Assembly: GCA_022361395.1 (NCBI GenBank)
Contig: JAKSAX010000438.1
Coordinates: 1-48,364 of the forward strand
Reading direction: 5' to 3'
From: Desulfobacterales bacterium
GTDB taxonomy: Bacteria > Desulfobacterota > Desulfobacteria > Desulfobacterales > Desulfobacteraceae
DNA: 48,364 nt
Part shown: positions 41,154-48,364 of the stretch, one piece after another
Layout: each line of letters begins with the position of its first letter
Position numbering within the stretch: position 1 is the first letter of the stretch
The notes under the pieces: model-generated
Told to the model about the DNA's origin: nothing
The model's input: only the letters and a program-made list of their open reading frames with translations
Database searches by the model: none
Position numbers and translations under genes: made by a program

Positions 41154-42602
41154 ATGGCATTAAAAAATAAAATCCAGTTGATCACCTATCCGGATTCCCT
41201 GGGCACAAACCTGCCGGAACTCCACTATGTCTTAAGAAAGTTCTTTTTCAAGGCCGTCCGGGGGGTTCATATCCTGCCCTTTTACCCCTCCTCGTCCGAC
41301 CGGGGCTTTGCCCCTAAAACCTACGATGAGGTGGATCCCGCATTCGGTACCTGGGAGGACGTGGAAAAAATCGGCCAGGACTTTGACCTTGTCATTGATT
41401 TTATGGTCAACCATATTTCCAGGCAATCGGAATTTTTCCAGGATTATCTGAAAAAGGGATTTCTGAGTGAATACGCAGACATGTTCCTCTCCTTTGACAA
41501 GATGGTGCCCGGCGGGTTCATACCTGATGAAGACCTGAAAAAAGTATATACGAGAAAACCCCGCCCCCCCTACCAGCAGCTCGAACGGCCCAATGGTGCC
41601 CTGGAGAAAATCTGGTGCACCTTTGACTATGAACAGATTGACCTGGATTACGATGCCCCGAAAACCCGGGAGGTCATGAGAAAATTCCTCATCAGGCTTG
41701 CCCGGAACAAACCGAAGATGCTCCGGCTGGATGCCATTGCCTATACCACCATGGAGCTGGGAACCAACTGCTTTTTTGTGGAACCCAAAATCTGGGAGTA
41801 CCTGGAATGGTTTGACGACTATGCCTCTGCCTTTGACACCGAGATCCTGCCGGAGATTCACGAACATTACTCCTATCAGCTCAAACTGGCGGAAAAAGGG
41901 TATTGGTGTTACGATTTTTCCCTGCCCATGCTGGTCCTTCACAGCCTCTATACCCACAGCACCCGCAGGCTCAAGTCCTGGCTCAGGAAATGCCCCAGGA
42001 AACAGATCACCACCCTGGATACCCACGACGGCATCGGTGTGGTGGATGTGGAAGGCCTCCTGAACCCGGATGAAATAGATAAAACCCTCAAGCTGCTCTA
42101 CGAAAGAGGTTCCAATGTCAAAGAGATGTATTCAGGTCCCGAATACCAGAACCTGGATATCTACCAGGTCAACTGCACCTATTACTCGGCTCTGGGATGC
42201 AACGACGATGCTTATATCACTGCCAGGATCATCCAGTTTTTCACCCCGGGTATTCCCCAGGTATACTATGTGGGGCTTCTGGCCGGCGAAAACGATATTG
42301 AGCTGGTGGAACAGACACGGCTGGGCAGGAATATCAACCGCCACAACTATACCCTGTCCGAAATCCGGGAGGAAATTAAGAAGCCTGTTGTGCAGCGGCT
42401 GATGCGGCTGATGGAATTTCGGAACTCCTACCCCGCCTTTAACGGGGAATTTTCCCTGTTAAAATGCTCAGATAAGGAGCTTATCCTGGAGTGGACCCAG
42501 AAATTGTATACGGCAACCGCCTATGTCAATGTCAAGGAGTTCAATGCTGAAATCACCTATACGGACCCTGTGGCCTCCAGAACAACCGAGTTTATTGTTT
42601 AA
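41154..42602 (+). CDS. Sucrose phosphorylase (GH13 subfamily 18)
   Basis: A 482-residue amylase-superfamily enzyme. KIQLITYPDSLGTNLPEL and GVHILPFYPSSSDRGFAP open it as in known sucrose phosphorylases. The nucleophile lies in MLRLDAIAY (about Asp193), the acid/base in EILPEIHEHY (about Glu234) and the third acidic group in LDTHDGIGVVD (about 289-292). NRHNYTLSEI and the GIPQVYYVGLLAGENDIEL acceptor loop also fit. It would split sucrose with phosphate into glucose 1-phosphate and fructose. A sucrose-6-phosphate phosphorylase is possible. It is the third gene of the operon; its stop overlaps the convergent LOG-like gene by 11 bases. Confidence 0.87.
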   Translation: MALKNKIQLITYPDSLGTNLPELHYVLRKFFFKAVRGVHILPFYPSSSDRGFAPKTYDEVDPAFGTWEDVEKIGQDFDLVIDFMVNHISRQSEFFQDYLKKGFLSEYADMFLSFDKMVPGGFIPDEDLKKVYTRKPRPPYQQLERPNGALEKIWCTFDYEQIDLDYDAPKTREVMRKFLIRLARNKPKMLRLDAIAYTTMELGTNCFFVEPKIWEYLEWFDDYASAFDTEILPEIHEHYSYQLKLAEKGYWCYDFSLPMLVLHSLYTHSTRRLKSWLRKCPRKQITTLDTHDGIGVVDVEGLLNPDEIDKTLKLLYERGSNVKEMYSGPEYQNLDIYQVNCTYYSALGCNDDAYITARIIQFFTPGIPQVYYVGLLAGENDIELVEQTRLGRNINRHNYTLSEIREEIKKPVVQRLMRLMEFRNSYPAFNGEFSLLKCSDKELILEWTQKLYTATAYVNVKEFNAEITYTDPVASRTTEFIV

Positions 42603-44718
42603 GCCGGTAATTGGGACTGGCAAAGACCTCCACGGTTTCCTGGCAGAGGAAGGACTGGCGGATGCGGGTGGCCTTGACCCTGGCCTTTTCCACACTCTCA
42701 CCCGGTATTTTGTTTTTCAGGTACCAGTCATCAGGGTTGCCTAAAAACCGGACCACTTCCTGCTCAGCCCCAGCCGCGTCCGGACAGGATTTAACCAGGC
42801 GGGGCGTAAAGGCGGGCCCGTATTTTTTGTCGGCAATCATCTGTGTCTGTTTGCGGGCATTATCCCAGAGGTTGTCCGGATCCAGGAGAATAATCGGGGC
42901 CAGGGGATTCTCATGGATCTTCATTGAGGTAATGGTGATGGCCAGTTCCTCGGCACTGCCGTACCCGCCGGTGTTGATGACGGGCAGGTTGCTCAGTTTC
43001 TGCAGGTGATCCTGCCGGGCCAGGCGAAGGCCTTCATCGTATTTGATCAGTCCGTCACAGGTGGTCAAGGAGGCCTGATGTTCCCCTTCCAGTTCAATGG
43101 CAATGCCCACACTGACAATATTATGCTGTCTGGCCAGGTCATTGGCCTCTTTCATCAGACCCGGGCCGCCGCCATGGACAATTCCCATCTCGTCCCCCAG
43201 GGCAATGGCCAGGCGATTGATCAGGTCCATGGTCAGCTTATTGTCCGCCTCATTGGTATGGGAACCGTAAAAGGCAAACCAGTACTTCACCCTGTCAAAC
43301 CGCTCCCAGTCGGAAGGCTCCATAAAGCAGCCGTGGTAAAAGGAGTACAGCTTATCAATATCCGGGTCATACCGCATGAACTCGCACTGGGAGTGGCCTG
43401 CATGGCTTAAATTTATCATGTGTTTGATGTAGTCGTCCCCGAATGCCGGGTTTTCCGAATTGATCAAAAAGGTGCGAAGACCGCTGCGGCGCAGGGCATC
43501 CACCACATCCCGGGCCGGAAATTCCCTGCCGATGAACACCCTTGAGTTGACCCCGCCGAGAACCGACAGCTTTTGCAGGGTCTCCTGAAATTTTTCATCT
43601 TCCAAACCGGGCGGACCGGGCCTGTGCCGTCTCTGGGTACTCCGGAGGAGGCTGTTCCGGATAATTTCAAGCTGGGCCTCACCATTGGGATCCATTGCCT
43701 TTGGCACCTGAACAAAATTACCCTTATTGAGAATCATGCCCAGGGACCCTTCATCCATGGCCTTGAAAAGGGTGGATACCTCGGCATGGGTGAGCAGGTC
43801 ACACAGCCTGTACCCCTCCTTTACCCTGGTCTTTTCCAGGGGAACCGCCAGCGGATTCTTACTCCTGAAAAACCGGATCCGTATACGTATGCGGTCAAGC
43901 CCCACCGGGGTGTCGCCAAAGTGAAACAGCTCCACCTGACGGTCCCTGAATGTCCGGAAAGGATCCAGTACCCGGGCGGGGAGATGAATGATCTTGTCCT
44001 CTTCAGGGGTGACGACCCTGTCAATGATCCCGTAAATATCCCCCAAAGATATCTTTATGGCCCCGATAAAAAGCTCGCCCGGGTTCAGCAGAATCCTGTC
44101 CAATTCCAGCTGCTGCCTGGACCGGATGGTGTTTAAGGCGCTTCTCCCCTTTTTAACAATGGCGTTAAGGCTGGACCGGTTCATGGCTGCCGGTTCAAAA
44201 CAATACTGGTAAGGTGCCAGGGCAACCTGGATATAGTCGCACTCTTTTCCGGTCTCCGGATCTGTTTCCCGGCAGATGTCAAACCCTTCGTAATACCCCT
44301 TACCCATCCGGTTACCCACAAACAGCCGTTTGTGAAGATAATGCCTGACATCATGGATCCTCAGCTCCGGGTCCATGACCACCAGCCGCCCGATCTCATC
44401 CCCGGTCTCAAACAGGTCCGGGGCATTGGTCAACAGGGGATTCAGGTTCTTGATCATGCCTTTCAAAAGAATCCTGGAGCCGTCAATTTCCGGAACCCCG
44501 GGGGGATCACCGGGCAGGTGGGTATCCGTTAAAATCCCCATCTGTGCGTTACCGCTGCGGCCGGAAAAAAAATAGGGTTTCCCCTCCTTAAGGGCTCCGC
44601 TGATATAATCCGGAACCTGGGGGAATAAAAACTCCGCACCTATTCTGTCTTCCTTGGGCTCCCTGTCAAAAATCGCATTAATATATCCGTCCGGGCTGAT
44701 GATCTGGGGTATGTCCAT
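42592..44718 (-). CDS. Large protein with C-terminal LOG-like Rossmann domain and unknown N-terminal domain
   Basis: A 708-residue soluble protein. From about residue 480 to 640 it shows the LOG fold (lysine-decarboxylase-like family): IVHGGGPGLMKEANDLA near residue 513 and INTGGYGSAEELA near residue 583. These are equivalents of the GGGxxGLM and PGGxGTxxE motifs of nucleotide 5'-monophosphate phosphoribohydrolases, and the catalytic Glu is kept in the second. Stand-alone LOG proteins have about 180-230 residues; here about 450 residues precede it that I cannot assign. They contain a run of basic beta-strand sequence (DRIRIRIRFFRSK). It faces the sucrose operon tail to tail. A function in nucleotide or cytokinin-like metabolism would be a guess. 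Confidence 0.75.
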   Translation of the reverse strand: MDIPQIISPDGYINAIFDREPKEDRIGAEFLFPQVPDYISGALKEGKPYFFSGRSGNAQMGILTDTHLPGDPPGVPEIDGSRILLKGMIKNLNPLLTNAPDLFETGDEIGRLVVMDPELRIHDVRHYLHKRLFVGNRMGKGYYEGFDICRETDPETGKECDYIQVALAPYQYCFEPAAMNRSSLNAIVKKGRSALNTIRSRQQLELDRILLNPGELFIGAIKISLGDIYGIIDRVVTPEEDKIIHLPARVLDPFRTFRDRQVELFHFGDTPVGLDRIRIRIRFFRSKNPLAVPLEKTRVKEGYRLCDLLTHAEVSTLFKAMDEGSLGMILNKGNFVQVPKAMDPNGEAQLEIIRNSLLRSTQRRHRPGPPGLEDEKFQETLQKLSVLGGVNSRVFIGREFPARDVVDALRRSGLRTFLINSENPAFGDDYIKHMINLSHAGHSQCEFMRYDPDIDKLYSFYHGCFMEPSDWERFDRVKYWFAFYGSHTNEADNKLTMDLINRLAIALGDEMGIVHGGGPGLMKEANDLARQHNIVSVGIAIELEGEHQASLTTCDGLIKYDEGLRLARQDHLQKLSNLPVINTGGYGSAEELAITITSMKIHENPLAPIILLDPDNLWDNARKQTQMIADKKYGPAFTPRLVKSCPDAAGAEQEVVRFLGNPDDWYLKNKIPGESVEKARVKATRIRQSFLCQETVEVFASPNYRLKQ

Positions 44719-44782
44719 GGTTTATCCTAACAAAACGAGTAAGCGTACGCACTTCCGATGCCTTAAAAGCATACGGCAGAAG

Positions 44783-44806
44783 GGTTTTACCCGTCAAGGG
44801 AAAACC
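44783..44806. other. Hairpin in the region upstream of the small basic protein gene
   Basis: GGTTTT and CCC on the left pair with GGG and AAAACC on the right, with one bulged A, around a 5-base GTCAA loop. It lies between the divergent starts of the LOG-like gene and the small basic gene. Its role is unknown. Confidence 0.35.
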
Positions 44807-44875
44807 TGACAGAGATCCTTTGACACCCCGGCTCAGTTTGTTCGACCAAACTTTTTGCAGCATTACGAAAACCAC

Positions 44876-44904
44876 TTGACACAACCGACTTTTACATCTA
44901 TAAC
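44876..44904 (+). promoter_or_regulatory. Strong sigma70 promoter of the small basic protein and YkvA-like genes
   Basis: A perfect TTGACA (44876-44881) is separated by 17 bases from TATAAC (44899-44904). Apart from the sucrose promoter it is the best consensus match in the window. The leader to the ATG at 44990 is about 80 bases and AT-rich. Confidence 0.75.
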
Positions 44905-44989
44905 CTTATTCGATTATCAATTGAAAGTTTGCCATGCAAAACTAAATAGTGAATTATTAATACAGATTTTACGGTACACGGGACAACAA

Positions 44990-45193
44990 ATGAAAAGAAA
45001 ATCAAAAAGAAGAATGAAGAGAAAGATTATCCAAACCGGGCTGGTCGGTTCAATGGCCGGCATGATCGGAACGGGCATCGCCGGTCATAAAAAGGCCCAT
45101 ATCGCGACCTCTGCCCTGTTTACCGGGCTTACCCTCTGGCACTGCCTCCAGTACCGTCCCGCAAAAAAACTCCGTCCTGTCAGAACCGCCTGA
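44990..45193 (+). CDS. Small basic membrane-associated protein
   Basis: A 67-residue protein with a strongly basic start (MKRKSKRRMKRK), followed by a hydrophobic glycine-rich segment (GLVGSMAGMIGTGIAG), a short loop, a second hydrophobic segment (ATSALFTGLTLWHCL) and a basic tail. Two short membrane helices are likely. ATG at 44990 fits the promoter leader better than the in-frame ATG at 44855, which lies upstream of the promoter. The stop and the next start overlap (TGATG). I do not recognise the family. Confidence 0.6.
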   Translation: MKRKSKRRMKRKIIQTGLVGSMAGMIGTGIAGHKKAHIATSALFTGLTLWHCLQYRPAKKLRPVRTA

Positions 45194-45699
45194 TGCAGAC
45201 TCAAACAGGCATGGATTCCCTATCAATGAACACTTGCTTACCGGAAATTGAAACAGCCAGGCCCTACTGGCTGAAAGAAGAGGGGAAGAATATATCCCCT
45301 GAAGACCTGGACCTGGCTTACACCTGTTCCGGGGATGCCTGCAGCACCATACTCAGGCACGGTCCCTTTGAGCGGTTCAAAGGGGATGCACACGCCCTGA
45401 TTTCAATGTTCAGGGATTACAAAGACGGGTTGTATGACAGGATTCCCTGGGGTTCCGTTGCCCTGATCGCCTTCACCCTTCTTTACATTGTCAATCCCAT
45501 GGATATCATCCCTGACATTGCCCCTGTAATCGGTTTTATCGATGATGCGGGTATGCTGGGAATCTGCCTGAAATCAGTGGACAGGGACCTGACCGACTAC
45601 CGGTGCTGGACCTCTTCCTTCTATTACCGCTATCTCAAAAGAAAACTGAACCGAAAAGAAAAACTCTCCGCAGCCTGCCTGCCGGCCCAAGCAGCCTGA
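45193..45699 (+). CDS. YkvA/DUF1232-family protein
   Basis: A 168-residue protein. The SVALIAFTLLYIVNPMDIIPDIAPVIGFIDDAGML segment is the hallmark of the YkvA/DUF1232 family: a hydrophobic stretch followed by the NPxDIIPD motif and an FIDD element. An N-terminal region of about 70 residues is specific to this protein. The molecular function of the family is unknown; it is membrane-associated. It is coupled to the preceding small gene by a TGATG overlap. It is convergent with the HEAT-repeat gene. Confidence 0.82.
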   Translation: MQTQTGMDSLSMNTCLPEIETARPYWLKEEGKNISPEDLDLAYTCSGDACSTILRHGPFERFKGDAHALISMFRDYKDGLYDRIPWGSVALIAFTLLYIVNPMDIIPDIAPVIGFIDDAGMLGICLKSVDRDLTDYRCWTSSFYYRYLKRKLNRKEKLSAACLPAQAA

Positions 45700-45745
45700 A
45701 TTTTTTCCCCTTTATCCCTACCGGCAGCAACTCCGGTTCTCGGGC

Positions 45746-46600
45746 TCAACCCGACTTACCATGATTCATTATTGCCCGGATAAGTTCATCCTTTTTCATT
45801 TTCATATTCAGCTTAAGCCCCAGACTGCCGCCCACATCCACCAGCCGGGCCTTAACCATCCTGCTGAGTCTCTCCCGGGTATAAGCCGGGGCCCGGGGCG
45901 CATCAGCAGCAGCGTTTCTGACCGCCTTATCGGGATCAACTGAAAGCCTTTCCAGGCATTTGGCGTATTTATCAGGTGAAGAAAATTTATCCAGGTGGAC
46001 AACGGCGGCCAGGCGGATATCCTTTTCAGGGCTTTCAGCCATTTCTTCAAGGGTGTTTTCCAGAATTCCCGTGTCCATCCGCCCCAGGGCAATGAGGACG
46101 GCATCTGTCAATTCGGGTAAACAGAATCCCAGGGCTGCAACCAACACCGGAGCCAGGGCCGCATCCTTAGTCTCCCCCAGGTAAGTGGCTGCCAGTGATT
46201 TTATCTCCGTATCATGATCGAACAGATCCAGGAGAACCTGCTCAACCGCTTCAAAGTCGCCAGGCGGAAGGCTCTCTGCAACCGACGTAATGGCCTCGTC
46301 GATATCCTGGAGCACCTGCCTGTATTCCTTTTCGTGGGCTTTGGCCAGGGAGCGGGCGTCTCTGGTCTCGGGCGGAGCGGCATGGCTGCCCGCCCCTTTT
46401 TTACCCTTGAATACCCACACGTCTGAGGCCTTTCGGCAGAGGCCTGCTGCCGATTCAGAGGTTGTTTTAATCATGGTGCGGGCAATACCCGGTCCTGCCA
46501 CACCCATGTCATACCCCCAGACCAGGAAGCGTCCGCACCCGTTCAGCGTTGCCGCAATCCCCTTGAGAACGATATTGTCCGTTTCACCTCTCTTTGTCAT
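45746..46600 (-). CDS. HEAT-repeat-like protein
   Basis: A 284-residue protein. A weakly hydrophobic N-terminal region (about 1-60, with FLVWGYDMGVAGPGIA) precedes helical repeats from about residue 110 to 235 of HEAT type, including LFDHDTEIKSLAATYLGETKDAALAPVLVAAL and ESPEKDIRLAAVVHLDKF. The last 40 residues include KMKKDELIRAIMNHG, a SAP- or Rho-N-like short helical motif that can bind nucleic acid. It overlaps the EcsC-like gene by 4 bases, so the two are coupled. The function is unknown. Confidence 0.65.
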   Translation of the reverse strand: MTKRGETDNIVLKGIAATLNGCGRFLVWGYDMGVAGPGIARTMIKTTSESAAGLCRKASDVWVFKGKKGAGSHAAPPETRDARSLAKAHEKEYRQVLQDIDEAITSVAESLPPGDFEAVEQVLLDLFDHDTEIKSLAATYLGETKDAALAPVLVAALGFCLPELTDAVLIALGRMDTGILENTLEEMAESPEKDIRLAAVVHLDKFSSPDKYAKCLERLSVDPDKAVRNAAADAPRAPAYTRERLSRMVKARLVDVGGSLGLKLNMKMKKDELIRAIMNHGKSG

Positions 46601-47535
46601 CTCTTCCCCCTTTGATCTTGGTTCCGGTGGAATTTAAAATATGCCTCAGCCTTTTCTCCGCAGACAGAGATGGAATTCACGTTGGAAAGAATCCCAAAGG
46701 GCACCCCGACAAACGGGATCACCCTTAGCAGCCCGCCGGATGCTTTTGTGCTTATTTTTTCAAGAAACAGGGTGAATGCCTTTTTCAACCCCAGTTTCAT
46801 ATAGGTGTCCGCTGTCCGGTCAATAAGGTCTGTCAGCCTGCGGTTCATCCTGTCACCGGATACTTCCCCTGCCGGAATCCCCATCAGGGACAATGCCACA
46901 GCCTGCATCCGTTCCCCGGACAGGTCTGCTTCATATGCCATGGCGATCCCGTGACAGAGAAGGAACTGGGTGCGAAGCAGATAAAACATGTCAGAGGACG
47001 CGGTCAGGACCAGGGTTCCGGTACTCCCGATCCAGGGAAGGGACCCGGGAATGGCGGTCAGTCCCCCAAGGGCACCGGAGCGGACCCTTGAAGCGCTGAC
47101 AAGGCCGGCACAGGCCACGGAGGCATGGGTATCGGCGGATTCATCCGGAAACCGGGCTGACGCCTCCTGAACCAGGGTGCTCACATCTGCCCGCAACACG
47201 GCCATTCTTGCCGGGGAAATGAAAAGTGCCCGGATCAGGGTCTGTTCATCAACCGTTGCCTTTTGCCGCAGTTTTGCCGCAATTTTTTCCGCTGATCGTT
47301 TACCGGCAACACCTGCCACCCCGGCTACAGTTAGTCCGGCCTTGGCCACCTGTCCCGTTTTCTTCCTGGCAAACTCACCCAGTTCAGCAGCTCTCCTTCG
47401 CAACGCACCGGGTATGAGTGACGCCTTCCCGTACCGGGCCAGGAACTCCTCATGGGTTTCCCGCTCCGGATCAGGCTTTCCGGCCAAGGGGAGCACCAAT
47501 GTTTTCTTTATCCTCCGGCCGGCCAAGCACATCAT
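46597..47535 (-). CDS. EcsC-like protein
   Basis: A protein of up to 312 residues. The central part, with IPGSLPWIGSTGTLVLTASSDMFYLLRTQFLLCHGIAMAYEADL and the late GGLLRVIPFVGVPFGILSNVNSISVCGEKAEAYF, matches the EcsC family pattern, whose members are membrane-associated and of unclear function. The N-terminus is basic and Ala-rich. The start is uncertain: ATG 47535 overlaps the preceding gene by 65 bases, whereas TTG 47499 or GTG 47496 follow a GGAGG within the end of that gene and would overlap less. It is translationally coupled to the HEAT gene downstream. Confidence 0.7.
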   Translation of the reverse strand: MMCLAGRRIKKTLVLPLAGKPDPERETHEEFLARYGKASLIPGALRRRAAELGEFARKKTGQVAKAGLTVAGVAGVAGKRSAEKIAAKLRQKATVDEQTLIRALFISPARMAVLRADVSTLVQEASARFPDESADTHASVACAGLVSASRVRSGALGGLTAIPGSLPWIGSTGTLVLTASSDMFYLLRTQFLLCHGIAMAYEADLSGERMQAVALSLMGIPAGEVSGDRMNRRLTDLIDRTADTYMKLGLKKAFTLFLEKISTKASGGLLRVIPFVGVPFGILSNVNSISVCGEKAEAYFKFHRNQDQRGKR

Positions 47536-47656
47536 CCACCATAGGGCCGGTCTTCTTTCTCAGGTCCGCAACTATTTCCGGATAGGCCCGCTGAACCACT
47601 TCATAAACCAATGCCCCTGTAAAAATTCCCACAAACAATACCCCAAGGGTTTTCAT
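47471..47656 (-). CDS. Small membrane protein, YtxH-like
   Basis: A 61-residue protein with one N-terminal hydrophobic helix (LGVLFVGIFTGALVYEVV) followed by a basic and amphipathic tail (YPEIVADLRKKTGPMVDDVLG). This layout resembles YtxH-type or gas-vesicle-accessory small proteins. A GGGGG ribosome site precedes the ATG at 47656. The stop lies within the EcsC-like reading frame. Confidence 0.6.
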   Translation of the reverse strand: MKTLGVLFVGIFTGALVYEVVQRAYPEIVADLRKKTGPMVDDVLGRPEDKENIGAPLGRKA

Positions 47657-47677
47657 GATTCCCCCTTTTGCGCCGGA

Positions 47678-48058
47678 TCAGCTGCCGGCCGCTTCTGCTG
47701 CTTCTTCGCCGGCATCGCATTTGCAAAACCGGTCCTTTGCCCTCCGGGCCCGCAGTTCCCGCCTTTCCACAAACCGGTCCACAGCTGCCTGGAGTTCATC
47801 ATAATCCCTGAACACCACCTGGATCTCGTCATCATCAAACAGGTCGGGCTTTTCATTTCGAATCCGCACTGCATGGGCACCGATCTCCATGATCTTTTTC
47901 TTTTGCCTGCCCTTTACCTGCCACTCCTCCACCGCGTCAATGAGACCTTCCGCACTGTCCACGGCAGCGCCGCTCACCGACTGAAGCAGCCCAACAAAGG
48001 CATCGCCCATGTGCTGTACCTTATACCTGAAATCTTTTTTAGGGGTTTCTGTATCCAT
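47678..48058 (-). CDS. Small soluble protein of unknown function
   Basis: A 126-residue, mainly helical, charged protein. The first 50 residues include an amphipathic helix (VGLLQSVSGAAVDSAEGLIDAVEEW). The middle has an acidic patch (DLFDDDE), and the C-terminus is Arg/Glu-rich with a Cys pair (CKC). The ATG at 48058 is behind AGGAGAG. It is followed 21 bases later by the YtxH-like gene on the same strand. I do not recognise the family. Confidence 0.6.
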   Translation of the reverse strand: MDTETPKKDFRYKVQHMGDAFVGLLQSVSGAAVDSAEGLIDAVEEWQVKGRQKKKIMEIGAHAVRIRNEKPDLFDDDEIQVVFRDYDELQAAVDRFVERRELRARRAKDRFCKCDAGEEAAEAAGS

Positions 48059-48167
48059 TTTCTCTCCTTATGGTTAATTAAGGTAAGGCCCGGTATCAAA
48101 ATAAAATCGTCCAAAATTTGAATTAAACTTAAACCGGGCACAAAAAGCACCTGTTTCAATGGACGAT

Positions 48168-48364
48168 TTATTTATGTTTTTGTGCCTTATCTGACGGTTC
48201 TCCCTCTTTGGCCCGCAGGTGTTCCGGAGCGGTTTCAACCGCCTCAATTCTTGCGGTAAGATCGGCCACACGGTTTGAAAGGGCTGTCAGCCGGTTATCA
48301 ATCTCTGCCACGGTCTGCCGCAGATCTTCCGGGGAGCCTTCCGCCCGGATATCCCGGATACGGC
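48168..48364 (-). CDS. C-terminal part of a coiled-coil protein (5' end outside window)
   Basis: The minus-strand frame is open from the window edge to TAA at 48170-48168, giving 64 residues. Heptad-like sequence (IDNRLTALSNRVADLTARIEAVE) followed by a charged tail (GEPSDKAQKHK) indicates a coiled coil, as in phasin-like or scaffolding proteins. It is probably the next upstream member of the cluster, separated from the 126-residue gene by about 110 bases. Confidence 0.6.
   Translation of the reverse strand, partial: RIRDIRAEGSPEDLRQTVAEIDNRLTALSNRVADLTARIEAVETAPEHLRAKEGEPSDKAQKHK

Noticed and set aside
41232-42026. 264-residue minus-strand frame inside the sucrose phosphorylase gene
   Set aside because: Antisense shadow of a gene with complete GH13 catalytic motifs; no start site or family pattern.
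45746-48364. Assignment of the end cluster as a gas-vesicle operon
   Set aside because: The YtxH-like small protein and coiled coil are only suggestive; no gvpA, gvpF/L, gvpK or gvpN is in the window.

Overview
The window looks like a chromosomal segment from a marine, strictly anaerobic sulfate reducer of the Desulfobacterota (Desulfobacteraceae-like). This is inferred from gene content: a ferredoxin-dependent 2-oxoacid oxidoreductase (korDABC), the taurine-dissimilation pair xsc and tpa, an ArsC-like selenoprotein with an in-frame UGA, very dense signal-transduction genes, and sucrose synthesis as probable osmoprotection. No 16S rRNA or other phylogenetic marker is present. There are no tRNAs, insertion sequences, integrases or CRISPR arrays that I can see.

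Layout. 0-3.7 kb: the end of a coiled-coil gene, a FapA-like (DUF342) protein with a degenerate receiver, and a convergent glycosyltransferase. 4.0-6.8 kb: korDABC with its own terminator. 6.9-12.6 kb: a small unknown gene, a PanP-type PLP decarboxylase, xsc behind a complex palindromic operator, and tpa closed by a strong terminator. 12.6-12.9 kb, minus strand: a selenocysteine-containing ArsC/Spx-fold protein that ordinary ORF calling truncates. 13-16.5 kb: an HD-GYP-like protein, an OmpR-type response regulator, remains of a sensor gene, and a kinase-like protein lacking the phospho-acceptor His. A shared direct-repeat element precedes the first and last of these.

16.6-22.6 kb: a TetR-controlled six-gene operon (regulator, LolA-like periplasmic protein, two FtsX/MacB-type permeases, a LolD-like ATPase, an outer-membrane beta-barrel), which reads as a self-contained transenvelope lipid or lipoprotein transport system. 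22.6-24.3 kb: a stand-alone FMN-dependent glutamate-synthase-domain protein. 24.5-36.6 kb: a signalling region with EAL-CBS-GGDEF, HDOD, a class I adenylate-cyclase-like protein, a pseudo-receiver/TPR protein, GAF, a universal stress protein, a class III cyclase and STAS. Between these lie an ABM-domain protein, a malyl-CoA-lyase-like protein and a Dsb-type protein. 36.7-37.8 kb: a META-domain lipoprotein and a double-ACT regulator.

38.0-42.6 kb: a sucrose operon encoding a fructokinase, a fused sucrose-phosphate synthase/phosphatase and a sucrose phosphorylase. It can both make sucrose and reclaim its carbon. 42.6-44.7 kb: a convergent 708-residue protein with a LOG-like C-terminus and a large unknown N-terminal region. 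45-48.4 kb: two small plus-strand genes (the second YkvA-like) facing a minus-strand cluster of coiled-coil, YtxH-like, EcsC-like and HEAT-repeat proteins that I do not recognise as a known system.

All functions are read from motifs and remembered family features. No database search was possible.
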